A stretch of 7,394 bases of DNA, taken from positions 1-7,394 of the forward strand of contig JANRAA010000077.1 in NCBI GenBank assembly GCA_030728235.1, read 5' to 3'. This stretch comes from Flavobacteriales bacterium. Lineage in GTDB: Bacteria > Bacteroidota > Bacteroidia > Flavobacteriales_D > Sanyastnellaceae. Under the pieces are notes generated by a model, which saw only the letters and a program-made list of their open reading frames with translations, had not been told where the DNA came from and made no database searches. Shown here in pieces: positions 1 through 5,484 of the stretch (positions are counted from its first letter, which is position 1; every line of letters starts with the position of its first letter). A program made the position numbers and the translations under genes.

Positions 1-2
1 TT

Positions 3-467
3 ACCGAGCACATGCAATCTATCGACTCCTTGCGATTGAACTACAACATCGAAATCAAATACGAAGAGAATGAATTTTTCCCTGATCGCTTTATGCTTGT
101 CGGACGTGTTATGGAAGAAATCTCAAAAGCAGGTGTCGCTGATCGAACCACCATTCAATCTTTCGACCCCATGATTCTTGAAATCGTTAAATCCGTTAAC
201 CCAGACATAAAACTGTCATTTCTCGTTGAAGACCTAAATAGCGTTCCTGAAACTCTAGAGAAATTGACTTTCAAACCTTATGCTATCAGTCCTGAATTCA
301 ATTCATTAACGGCTGAAAAAGTGCAGACCATGCACGATGCGGGTGTTGTCTGCCTGCCGTGGACCGTTAACGACCCCGCTGAAATGACAGCGCTTATCAG
401 CATGAAGGTAGATGGTATTATTACCGATTACCCCGACCGTCTTTACCAACTTCTACATCAAAAATAA
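3..467 (+). CDS. Glycerophosphodiester phosphodiesterase family protein, C-terminal part (5' end outside window)
   Basis: This family hydrolyses glycerophosphodiesters to glycerol-3-phosphate and an alcohol, using a metal-dependent TIM-barrel fold. The frame is open from base 3, so the ATG at 12 is internal and about 154 C-terminal residues are visible. Family hallmarks are YNIEIK (its Glu, codon 51-53, is the expected metal/catalytic acid), the TIQSFDP strand, the LPWTVND segment and the closing GIITDYPDRL. The N-terminal HRG and PENT motifs would lie upstream of the window, so activity cannot be judged. Many Bacteroidota homologues are exported or lipoproteins, but the N-terminus is not visible here. 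The gene ends with TAA followed by a hairpin terminator. Family assignment is strong; substrate is unknown. Confidence 0.9.
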   Translation, partial: TEHMQSIDSLRLNYNIEIKYEENEFFPDRFMLVGRVMEEISKAGVADRTTIQSFDPMILEIVKSVNPDIKLSFLVEDLNSVPETLEKLTFKPYAISPEFNSLTAEKVQTMHDAGVVCLPWTVNDPAEMTALISMKVDGIITDYPDRLYQLLHQK

Positions 468-474
468 AAAACGA

Positions 475-498
475 AAAGCACCCGTTTCCAGGTGCTTT
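475..498. terminator. Intrinsic terminator, probably bidirectional, between convergent genes
   Basis: An 8-bp perfect stem AAAGCACC / GGTGCTTT (475-482 with 491-498) encloses an 8-nt loop, 7 bp after the phosphodiesterase stop. On the + strand it is followed by the T-rich CTATTTTC. On the - strand the sequence after the stem is a longer T run (complement of 461-474), so it can also end the convergent membrane-protein gene at 647-1117, although that lies about 150 bp away. Structure is seen directly; activity is inferred. Confidence 0.8.
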
Positions 499-525
499 CT
501 ATTTTCAGTATTTTGGTTAAGGGCG

Positions 526-652
526 ATGGTTAATCGCTAAATGGTCTACTAAATTAACCATTTAATCGACACTATCAAGTTTTTAATCGAACAAAATGGA
601 TGCATGCATACCTCTTTTCGATTAAATGATTGATGCTTAGTCGATATCAATC
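526..652. repeat. Cluster of AT-rich inverted repeats with recurring TTAATCG in a convergent intergenic gap
   Basis: Three inverted repeats crowd the gap between the convergent genes. ATGGTTAAT (526-534) pairs with ATTAACCAT (553-561). CATTTAATCGA (559-569) pairs with TCGATTAAATG (618-628). GATTGAT (628-634) pairs with ATCAATC (646-652), overlapping the stop codon of the - strand gene. The 7-mer TTAATCG occurs at 530-536, 562-568 and 583-589 and inverted at 619-625. A 10-bp palindrome ATGCATGCAT lies at 600-609. The stems overlap, so some folds exclude others. They lack T tracts and are not typical terminators. Role unknown. Confidence 0.5.
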
Positions 653-1117
653 GCCGTCGTAGGCTGGTACGGCTGTTCCTTGTCTGATTTCTTCATGTCG
701 GATCTCACCGCCAGAAGTGCCTGCACCTTTGCCTAAAATCACAACAACAACAGAAAGCAATAACACGACAATTGTGACTCCCCCGGCGATCTTCTTGCCT
801 TTGTAGTTGGCCCAAAGTCCAAGCAGTGATATAGCCCCCAAGATATACGAAGCCAAGATAAAGGTCTCTGCCCTTTCTTCATGCTCATGTATCAGCGTGT
901 GAGATACGCCTGCTAAATCCTCAACAACCTCCTCGGCACCTTCGCCAGTAAAAGCTGCAGGAAAAGTAAGAATACCGCCTAAGACGAATAAACCCAAAGC
1001 AACCCGCTTAATAACTGCCGACTTGGTTCCAAAACCAATGATTAAAACGATCAATGCTACAATCGGTATAATGATTGGGAAATGGTTTAAGACGAGATGG
1101 AGGTGTGCTTCATTCAT
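647..1117 (-). CDS. DUF2231-like four-helix membrane protein
   Basis: A 156-residue predicted inner-membrane protein with four hydrophobic segments near residues 13-29, 38-54, 84-103 and 110-129. The N-terminal HLHLVLNHFPI (5-15) resembles the His-containing 'HP-x-x-HFP' opening of DUF2231 proteins. More histidines follow in the second loop (H73, H77, H79), and the C-terminal tail carries GGEIRHEEI (136-144), a pattern I recall from Bacteroidota members. The repeated His pattern at membrane edges could suit heme or metal binding, but that is inference; the family has no firmly established function. The gene stands alone on the - strand, convergent with the phosphodiesterase. The ATG at 1115-1117 is preceded by A-rich sequence without a Shine-Dalgarno. 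No TAnnTTTG promoter was recognised upstream. Confidence 0.8.
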   Translation of the reverse strand: MNEAHLHLVLNHFPIIIPIVALIVLIIGFGTKSAVIKRVALGLFVLGGILTFPAAFTGEGAEEVVEDLAGVSHTLIHEHEERAETFILASYILGAISLLGLWANYKGKKIAGGVTIVVLLLSVVVVILGKGAGTSGGEIRHEEIRQGTAVPAYDGD

Positions 1118-1421
1118 GATTTGTGGTTTTTTGTTTCAACGAATTTATAAGAATGTTCTCAGGGTTGTTTACATTGAGGCTAATTTGAAATGAGTCCAAA
1201 TGTCCGTGATAAATAGGTGATACAGATCCGCTCAAAATCCTCGACTTTTGTCGCCAAATTGAACTTCTCATGATTATCCGCAATAATACCTAAAGATTAA
1301 AACTGTTCATTCTTTGGCCAAAAAGGCATTGATTTTTTGTCTGTTTGGAGCTCAAAATGACTAGTAAAACATTCAATTCAAGTCTTTAGGTAGTATTGCG
1401 GATAATCAAATCTTACATATT
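1118..1421. other. 304-bp divergent intergenic region
   Basis: This region separates the - strand DUF2231-like gene from the + strand lipoprotein gene and must hold both promoters. No coding sequence or RNA gene is apparent. The left part (1118-1270) shows only a short hairpin, CGAC-TTTT-GTCG at 1242-1253. The right part is occupied by the inverted-repeat element at 1271-1408, described separately. The only -7-like match is TAGTATTG at 1391-1398 (one mismatch to TAnnTTTG), inside the right arm and without a convincing TTG upstream. Confidence 0.6.
1271..1408. repeat. 138-bp element with 28-bp terminal inverted repeats (MITE-like or long hairpin)
   Basis: The left arm 1271-1298 begins TGATTATCCGCAATA and continues to CCTAAAGATT. 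The right arm 1381-1408 is its reverse complement at 26 of 28 positions; the exceptions are 1286/1393 (A-G) and 1297/1382 (T-G, a wobble in RNA). The 82-bp interior has no open frame of note and contains small palindromes (TTTGGCCAAA at 1313-1322, GAGCTC at 1348-1353). The architecture fits a miniature inverted-repeat transposable element without a transposase, but no clear target-site duplication flanks it (left flank ends TCTCA, right flank begins AATCT). As RNA it would form a very stable hairpin. It ends 13 bp before the lipoprotein ATG. The inverted repeat is certain; a mobile origin is not. Confidence 0.7.
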
Positions 1422-1835
1422 ATGAAATACCTGTTAATTTACTTTCTAGCCCCTTTCCTCCTAACCCTCACCCTCGCCTCCTGCTCAACATCCTCCGATG
1501 TTGTCTCCGATCGCGGCTTCCAAAAAAGGAAATATCGCAAAGGCTACTTCGTTGTGAAGTCTGACCAAAAGCCCGAAGCTGAAACAGCGTATATCGAACC
1601 TGTAGAAATCGATCCAACCGTAAAAACCATCGATACTGAAAGAAAGACACCTGCCCTACAGACCAATATAGAATGCACACCTGCCATCCAAAAGCCAATC
1701 ACTACTAAGAAAGCTCTAAGAAATAACCTACCAAAAAATGAGTCTTTTCCGACCGAAGTAGACAATAATCAATACCACAACTTGGCCTCAGTCCTGAAAG
1801 CTCATACGCCGAAGTTTGAAATTGAACATGCTTAA
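1422..1835 (+). CDS. Small lipoprotein with KRKYxKGY motif (N-terminal partner of Pmp3-like protein)
   Basis: A 137-residue predicted lipoprotein. A hydrophobic signal (residues 3-19) ends in the lipobox LASC, with Cys21 as the acylated residue. After it comes a short Ser-rich linker, then DRGFQKRKYRKGYFV (30-44), whose KRKYxKGY core I recall from Bacteroidota proteins that carry a Pmp3/YqaE domain at their C-terminus. The remainder (about 45-137) is polar, rich in Lys, Glu, Thr and Pro, and probably disordered. No enzymatic domain is seen. The TAA at 1833-1835 is in the same frame as the Pmp3-like gene starting at 1845, so the two read as halves of one protein interrupted by a stop. Its 5' region is formed by the inverted-repeat element ending at 1408. 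Function unknown. Confidence 0.75.
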   Translation: MKYLLIYFLAPFLLTLTLASCSTSSDVVSDRGFQKRKYRKGYFVVKSDQKPEAETAYIEPVEIDPTVKTIDTERKTPALQTNIECTPAIQKPITTKKALRNNLPKNESFPTEVDNNQYHNLASVLKAHTPKFEIEHA

Positions 1836-1844
1836 AAATCAGCC

Positions 1845-2027
1845 ATGCCAATGAGTGACCAAGAACTCATTCTATTCTTGATTCTTGCCATTTTACTTCC
1901 TTGGCTTGCAATGATTTTACTTTACGGTGTCGGAAAAGAATTCCTTATTTCATTGCTCCTGTGGTTCGTATTCATCCTGCCCGGTGTTATCTACGCTGTG
2001 ATTATGGTGCTACGTAAGCTGGGTTGA
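1845..2027 (+). CDS. Pmp3/YqaE-like small membrane protein
   Basis: A 60-residue, very hydrophobic protein with two membrane segments (about 8-27 and 33-56). It matches the Pmp3/YqaE (UPF0057) pattern: ILLPWLA (16-22) in the first helix, a short Gly-containing turn (GVGKEF), and LPGVIYA (45-51) in the second helix. In fungi and plants this family affects membrane potential and salt tolerance; bacterial roles are poorly known. Start choice lies between ATG 1845 and ATG 1851. Only 9 bp separate it from the preceding stop, in the same frame, and there is no Shine-Dalgarno, so translation probably depends on coupling, reinitiation or readthrough from the lipoprotein gene. The stop TGA overlaps the -33 TTG of the next promoter. 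Confidence 0.75.
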   Translation: MPMSDQELILFLILAILLPWLAMILLYGVGKEFLISLLLWFVFILPGVIYAVIMVLRKLG

Positions 2028-2050
2028 TTTAATTCGATTCCTTAACTTTG
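2024..2050 (+). promoter_or_regulatory. Bacteroidota-type promoter for the FKBP gene
   Basis: TTG at 2024-2026 and TAACTTTG at 2043-2050 are separated by 16 bp. The second box is a perfect TAnnTTTG, the -7 element of Bacteroidota housekeeping promoters; the spacer is slightly short of the usual range. Transcription would start a few bases after 2050, giving a leader of roughly 45 nt before the ATG at 2100. The -33 box overlaps the stop codon of the Pmp3-like gene. Confidence 0.7.
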
Positions 2051-2063
2051 CGCCCTAAATCTT

Positions 2064-2082
2064 CCCGGTGCTTGTTTCCGGG
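2064..2082 (+). other. GC-rich hairpin in the FKBP leader
   Basis: CCCGG (2064-2068) pairs with CCGGG (2078-2082) around a 9-nt loop, within the predicted 5' leader and 17 nt before the start codon. There is no T tract directly after it, so it is not a typical terminator. It may stabilise the message or tune initiation; it may also be chance. Confidence 0.35.
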
Positions 2083-2099
2083 TTTAACCTGGTAATTTT

Positions 2100-2528
2100 A
2101 TGCAAGTACAAGATCAACACACAGTTCGTGTTCATTACAAAGGGACATTGAGCGACGGAGAAGTATTCGATTCAAGCGAAGGACGTGAGCCTTTGGAGTT
2201 TGTTGTTGGAGCCGGACAAGTAATTCCTGGCTTCGAAAACGGCGTTTTGGGAATGGCCATTGGAGAAGAGCGTACGCTCAACATCCCTAGTGATGAAGCA
2301 TACGGACCTGCCGATGACCGCCTGATTCAAGAAGTTGGCCGCGATCAACTGCCTCCTGACATGCAGGTAGAAGAAGGCATGATGCTATCTTCAACTTTGC
2401 CAAACGGACAGCAGATTCCAGTTCGCGTAGATGCAGTAACTGATGAGCACATCGTTATCAATGCTAACCACCCTTTGGCTGGTAAAGACCTTACTTTCGC
2501 CATTACTTTGGTTGAAATTCTAGCATAA
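2100..2528 (+). CDS. FKBP-type peptidyl-prolyl cis-trans isomerase, SlyD-like
   Basis: A 142-residue cytoplasmic prolyl isomerase and folding helper of the SlyD/SlpA group. The FKBP half shows VHYKGTL (11-17), GEVFDSS (20-26), LEFVVGAG (32-39) and VIPGFENGVLGM (41-52), which contribute the active-site Tyr13, Asp24 and the IPGF loop. An insert-in-flap domain spans roughly 70-124, followed by NHPLAGK (123-129) and the final beta strand FAITLVEIL. The His/Cys-rich nickel-binding tail of E. coli SlyD is absent, so the protein is the short form common outside enterobacteria. No signal peptide is seen. It appears to be a single-gene unit, with its own promoter at 2024-2050 and a strong terminator 22 bp after the stop. 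Confidence 0.93.
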   Translation: MQVQDQHTVRVHYKGTLSDGEVFDSSEGREPLEFVVGAGQVIPGFENGVLGMAIGEERTLNIPSDEAYGPADDRLIQEVGRDQLPPDMQVEEGMMLSSTLPNGQQIPVRVDAVTDEHIVINANHPLAGKDLTFAITLVEILA

Positions 2529-2550
2529 CGATATTTAAACGTTTTGTAAA

Positions 2551-2576
2551 GAGGACTGTTCGCAGTCCTTTTTTTT
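2551..2576 (+). terminator. Intrinsic terminator after the FKBP gene
   Basis: A 7-bp stem AGGACTG / CAGTCCT (2552-2558 with 2563-2569) has a TTCG tetraloop and runs into an eight-T tract (2569-2576). It can be extended by G2551 and the A's before it pairing with the T tract. It lies 22 bp after the FKBP stop and separates that gene from the downstream cluster. Confidence 0.93.
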
Positions 2577-2649
2577 ATGCCCGTATCACAGTTATCAATT
2601 CATCCCTTATTACAGAAAAGGTAAGCCTTCATTTCGTAACTTACTTGTC

Positions 2650-3252
2650 ATGAATTTGCAAGAAACATTGGGCAACATCGACATCTACCTGCTCGATCAG
2701 CTGCTGAAAGGAACATACAACAATTGTCAATCGGTGCTCGATGTAGGTTGCGGCAGCGGACGAAATCTCACCTACCTCGCCAAAACTGGCAAAACCATTT
2801 CAGGCATCGACCGCAATGAAGAAACTGCACAGCTTGCATTGAAAAATATTTCTTCAATTCCCAACGCAAAAGTGGGCGTCTTCACGCAAGCAGAGGCCGA
2901 TCATCTGCCATTCGAGAATGAATCTTTTGACCTTGTTATCGCAAACGCAATGCTTCATTTTGCAAAAGATGAGGACCATTTCAACGCCATTCTCGATGAG
3001 TGTTTTCGTGTGCTGAAACCAGGCGGATATTTCTTTTGTCGCACCGCTAGCGACATCGGAATTGAGAACCTCGTCAAAAACCAACACGAACGCACATTCA
3101 TCCTGCCAGATGGCAGCACCCGCTTTTTGGTAAACCTCAAACTATTGATCGATGCCGAACTGCGACTACAAGCCATTCCTCATGAACCGATAAAAACAAC
3201 GAACGTCCAAAACCTGCGGTGCATGACGACTTGGTGTCTGCTGAAAACCTAA
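2650..3252 (+). CDS. Class I SAM-dependent methyltransferase (Methyltransf_11 type)
   Basis: A 200-residue cytoplasmic methyltransferase. Motif I is VLDVGCGSGRN (29-39), which binds S-adenosylmethionine. The acidic residue after strand 2 is in GIDRN (52-56). The next motifs are ADHLPFENESFDLVIA around residues 84-99 and RVLKPGGYFF near 122-131. The C-terminal third (from about 145, with LPDGSTRF) lacks a substrate signature I can name, so the methyl acceptor is unknown. Length is normal for a minimal Rossmann-fold enzyme. The ATG at 2650 is preceded by TAACTTACTTGTC, a possible degenerate -7 sequence that would give a very short leader. It is the first gene of the co-directional cluster, 38 bp before the SDR gene. 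Confidence 0.85.
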   Translation: MNLQETLGNIDIYLLDQLLKGTYNNCQSVLDVGCGSGRNLTYLAKTGKTISGIDRNEETAQLALKNISSIPNAKVGVFTQAEADHLPFENESFDLVIANAMLHFAKDEDHFNAILDECFRVLKPGGYFFCRTASDIGIENLVKNQHERTFILPDGSTRFLVNLKLLIDAELRLQAIPHEPIKTTNVQNLRCMTTWCLLKT

Positions 3253-3290
3253 AAAGTGAACAAAAGAGGGATTTTGCTGTTATAAACTTA

Positions 3291-3983
3291 ATGGCAAACA
3301 TACTCATCATCGGCGGCTCTTCTGGCATTGGTTTAGAACTGGCGACGCAGCTTTCTCGCGAGGGAAATCACGTTTTTGCATCTTTCAATAAGAATGATCA
3401 GCCCAGTCAAAACAACCTGACTTATTTTCAACACGACGCGCTCGAAGAACCGAATATGGATCTCTTACCTGAGGTCATCGACGGATTGGTATACTGTCCG
3501 GGAACAATCAGCCTTCGTCCGTTCGCACGAATAGACTCAACTGCTTTTCTGAACGATTTCAACCTTCAAGTTGGCGGTGCCATTCGATGGATTCAAGCAG
3601 CATTGCCGCGCATGAAAAAGTCAGAACACGCCTCCATCCTGCTTTTCTCAACGGTAGCCGTTTCAACAGGCTTGAACTTCCACTCACTCGTGGCTTCGTC
3701 GAAAGGTGCCATAGAAGGACTTACTCGATCACTTGCCGCTGAACTGGCACCGAAAATCCGCGTAAACTGCATTGCTCCATCCCTAACCGACACTCCGCTA
3801 GCTGAAGGTTTGCTGAATTCACCTGAAAAACGTGAAGCAAATGCTCAGAGGCACCCCCTCAAGCGCATTGGAACACCTGCCGACCTTGCAAACGCCGCAA
3901 AGTTCCTTCTTTCCGACCAAGCTGGATGGATAACAGGGCAAGTCTTACACGTCGACGGAGGTCTGTCGAATTTGAAAATTTAA
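3291..3983 (+). CDS. SDR-fold protein lacking the catalytic tyrosine
   Basis: A 230-residue Rossmann-fold protein of the short-chain dehydrogenase/reductase superfamily. The nucleotide-binding motif GGSSGIG (8-14) follows strand 1 directly. Later landmarks are DGLVYCPG (64-71), LLFSTVAV (117-124, catalytic-position Ser120), Lys138, RVNCIAPS (157-164) and the C-terminal GWITGQVLHVDGG (212-224). The usual Tyr of YxxxK is Val134 (VASSK, 134-138), so normal dehydrogenase chemistry is doubtful. I recall Bacteroidota homologues with the same FxFHSxVAxSKGA stretch, which suggests a conserved Tyr-less subfamily rather than an error. ATG 3291 is chosen because strand 1 begins three residues later; the in-frame ATG at 3219 would add 24 unrelated residues and overlap the methyltransferase gene. 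Substrate unknown. Confidence 0.85.
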   Translation: MANILIIGGSSGIGLELATQLSREGNHVFASFNKNDQPSQNNLTYFQHDALEEPNMDLLPEVIDGLVYCPGTISLRPFARIDSTAFLNDFNLQVGGAIRWIQAALPRMKKSEHASILLFSTVAVSTGLNFHSLVASSKGAIEGLTRSLAAELAPKIRVNCIAPSLTDTPLAEGLLNSPEKREANAQRHPLKRIGTPADLANAAKFLLSDQAGWITGQVLHVDGGLSNLKI

Positions 3984-3993
3984 TAACCAAAAT

Positions 3994-4161
3994 ATGTTCT
4001 CTTTCCTAAAGAAAAAGTCACCGCTCGAAAAACTCAATGAGAAATACGCGGAGCTGATGAAGGAGGCTTTCAACCTCTCTAAAGTAAACAGACAGAAAAG
4101 CGATGAGAAAATCGCCGAAGCTGAATTGGTGCTGAAAGAAATCGAAAAACTCCAGCAATAA
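3994..4161 (+). CDS. Small Lys/Glu-rich helical protein, Lacal_2735-like
   Basis: A 55-residue gene, MFSFLKKKSPLEKLNEKYAE at its start and KEIEKLQQ at its end. It begins 10 bp after the SDR stop and uses the same strand, with AT-rich sequence before the ATG. The protein is almost wholly charged and helical (LEKLNEKYAELMKEA, then EKIAEAELVLKEIEKL), consistent with a short helical hairpin or coiled coil. It closely resembles the short Bacteroidota proteins known as the Lacal_2735 family (typical form MFxxFKKKxxxEKL...YxxLMKEA...), which have no known function. No signal peptide or membrane segment. The family resemblance is from memory; the open frame, spacing and composition are seen directly. 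Confidence 0.85.
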   Translation: MFSFLKKKSPLEKLNEKYAELMKEAFNLSKVNRQKSDEKIAEAELVLKEIEKLQQ

Positions 4162-4185
4162 GTCGCTTTCTTGGCTTGTCTGTGT

Positions 4186-4193
4186 TATATTTC
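4186..4193 (+). promoter_or_regulatory. Possible degenerate -7 element before the S51 peptidase gene
   Basis: TATATTTC matches TAnnTTTG at all fixed positions except the last, 13 bp before the ATG at 4207. The nearest TTG (4171-4173) is only 12 bp upstream, too close for a normal -33 box. The gene may instead be transcribed from upstream with the small gene ending at 4161. Weak. Confidence 0.3.
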
Positions 4194-4206
4194 GACAAAT
4201 CATCGT

Positions 4207-5484
4207 ATGAAATCAATTGTCCTCTCGGCTCTTCTCGTGCTTCCTCTATTTACCGTAGCTCAAGATTACACATCCTATTTCACAGGTAATCAAACAGGTA
4301 TTGAAACAACTCCTGCTGGAGGTGCTTGCCTCATGGGCGGAGCTTCCGAAAGCGATGAGGCAATGATATGGTTTCTTGAACAAGCCAACGGTGGTGATGT
4401 TTTGGTTTTGCGCGCCAGCGGCTCGGATGGTTACAACGACTACTTCTATTCAGAGCTGGGCGTGAGTGTAAACTCAGTAGAAACAATCGTTTTCTCGAGT
4501 GCAGCAGCTAGTTTTGATACATATGTTCACGAAAAAATAGCAGGAGCTGAAGCCATCTGGTTTGCCGGTGGCGACCAATGGAACTACGTAAATTACTGGA
4601 GAAACACCCCTGTTCAAGACCTCATCAACAGCGCTATTTCAGATCGGAATGTAGTTATCGGTGGGACTAGTGCCGGAATGGCGATTTTAGGAGAATACTA
4701 TTTCTCGGCTCAAAATGGCACGATATCGTCTACCGCGGCATTGAACAACCCTTACAACGCCAACGTCACGGTAGACAACTCGGCGTTTCTCGACATCCCA
4801 TTTATGGAAAATGTGGTGACTGATACCCACTATGACAACCCCGACAGACGAGGCAGACATGTAGCGTTTATGGCACGTGTGATGACGGATTACAGTGCCA
4901 ACCCAAAAGGCATCGCTAGCGAAGAATATACTGCCGTTTGTGTCGATGCCAACGGTATTGCTCGTGTTTTTGGCGGATTCCCTCAATACGAAGATTACGC
5001 ATATTTCATTCAAACCAATTGTGAACTTGCTGACGCTTCTCCTGAAACATGCGAGCCAGGTTCAAACTTGGTATGGTCGCACAACAACGCTGCACTCAAT
5101 GTCCTTAAAGTGCCCGGCACAACAACAGGAGAATACTTCCTCGACCTAAACAATTGGGAAACCTCAAACGTTGATGCTTGGCAAAAATGGTATGTGAACA
5201 ATGCCAATTTGGGAAGCGTTGATAGCACAGCACCGAATTGCAGTGTGCTCGTGGACGAAACAGAAATGAGTTTCTCGATCGGTCCGAACCCAACTGCAGA
5301 CATCATCTCGATAAATAGCGACAATGTTTTGCGCATTGAATGTTACAACCTGTTCGGACAATTGGTATTGGCTGAAAAAGGAAAGAAAGAAATTTCAATG
5401 CGGAATCTTGAAAATGGAAATTACATCCTACGTGTCATCACCACCACAGGCGAAAAACACTTTCCAGTGCTGAAAATCGATTAA
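4207..5484 (+). CDS. Secreted S51 (cyanophycinase-like) peptidase with C-terminal T9SS sorting domain
   Basis: A 425-residue exported protein. A signal peptide (1-19, ending TVAQ) is followed by an S51 domain to about 260. The GGDQ motif (121-124) and nucleophile motif GTSAGM (Ser155) are 31 residues apart, as I recall for cyanophycinase Gln101/Ser132. DTHYDNPDRRGRH (206-218) supplies the His (208) and substrate-binding arginines, and SEEYTA (238-243) a likely catalytic Glu240. Residues from about 262 to 350 have Cys271, Cys282 and Cys345 and no domain I recognise. The end (about 353-425: FSIGPNPT, then NGNYILRV and a final basic strand) is a type-A T9SS sorting domain, so the protein is sent outside the cell or to its surface. 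ATG 4207 is chosen because the longer frame from 4171 starts with TTG and adds 12 residues ahead of a good signal peptide. The substrate could be cyanophycin or another beta-Asp peptide; neither is shown. Confidence 0.88.
   Translation: MKSIVLSALLVLPLFTVAQDYTSYFTGNQTGIETTPAGGACLMGGASESDEAMIWFLEQANGGDVLVLRASGSDGYNDYFYSELGVSVNSVETIVFSSAAASFDTYVHEKIAGAEAIWFAGGDQWNYVNYWRNTPVQDLINSAISDRNVVIGGTSAGMAILGEYYFSAQNGTISSTAALNNPYNANVTVDNSAFLDIPFMENVVTDTHYDNPDRRGRHVAFMARVMTDYSANPKGIASEEYTAVCVDANGIARVFGGFPQYEDYAYFIQTNCELADASPETCEPGSNLVWSHNNAALNVLKVPGTTTGEYFLDLNNWETSNVDAWQKWYVNNANLGSVDSTAPNCSVLVDETEMSFSIGPNPTADIISINSDNVLRIECYNLFGQLVLAEKGKKEISMRNLENGNYILRVITTTGEKHFPVLKID

Noticed and set aside
526..561. Stem-loop as a second terminator for the phosphodiesterase gene
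   Set aside because: The stem is AT-rich with an 18-nt loop and no T tract; the hairpin at 475-498 is nearer and better.
1833..1835. Programmed readthrough of TAA as the default reading
   Set aside because: TAA is usually the most efficient stop and no recoding signal is visible after it; readthrough is kept only as one alternative in the finding.
3219..3290. Longer SDR start at ATG 3219
   Set aside because: It adds 24 residues before the Rossmann strand and overlaps the methyltransferase gene by 34 bp; ATG 3291 places the GGSSGIG motif at the normal distance from the N-terminus.
4171..4206. N-terminal extension of the S51 peptidase from TTG 4171
   Set aside because: The 12 extra residues precede a complete signal peptide that starts at ATG 4207, and the TTG region overlaps the likely promoter.
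4687..5336. Several 60-108 residue open frames antisense or out of frame to the S51 peptidase gene
   Set aside because: They are shadows of a gene with clear motifs throughout; none shows its own domain, start signal or conserved-looking composition.
2650..5484. A new multi-gene defence or biosynthetic system in the methyltransferase-to-peptidase cluster
   Set aside because: The genes are generic families with no shared pathway, and the exported peptidase need not work with the cytoplasmic proteins; co-direction alone is not enough.
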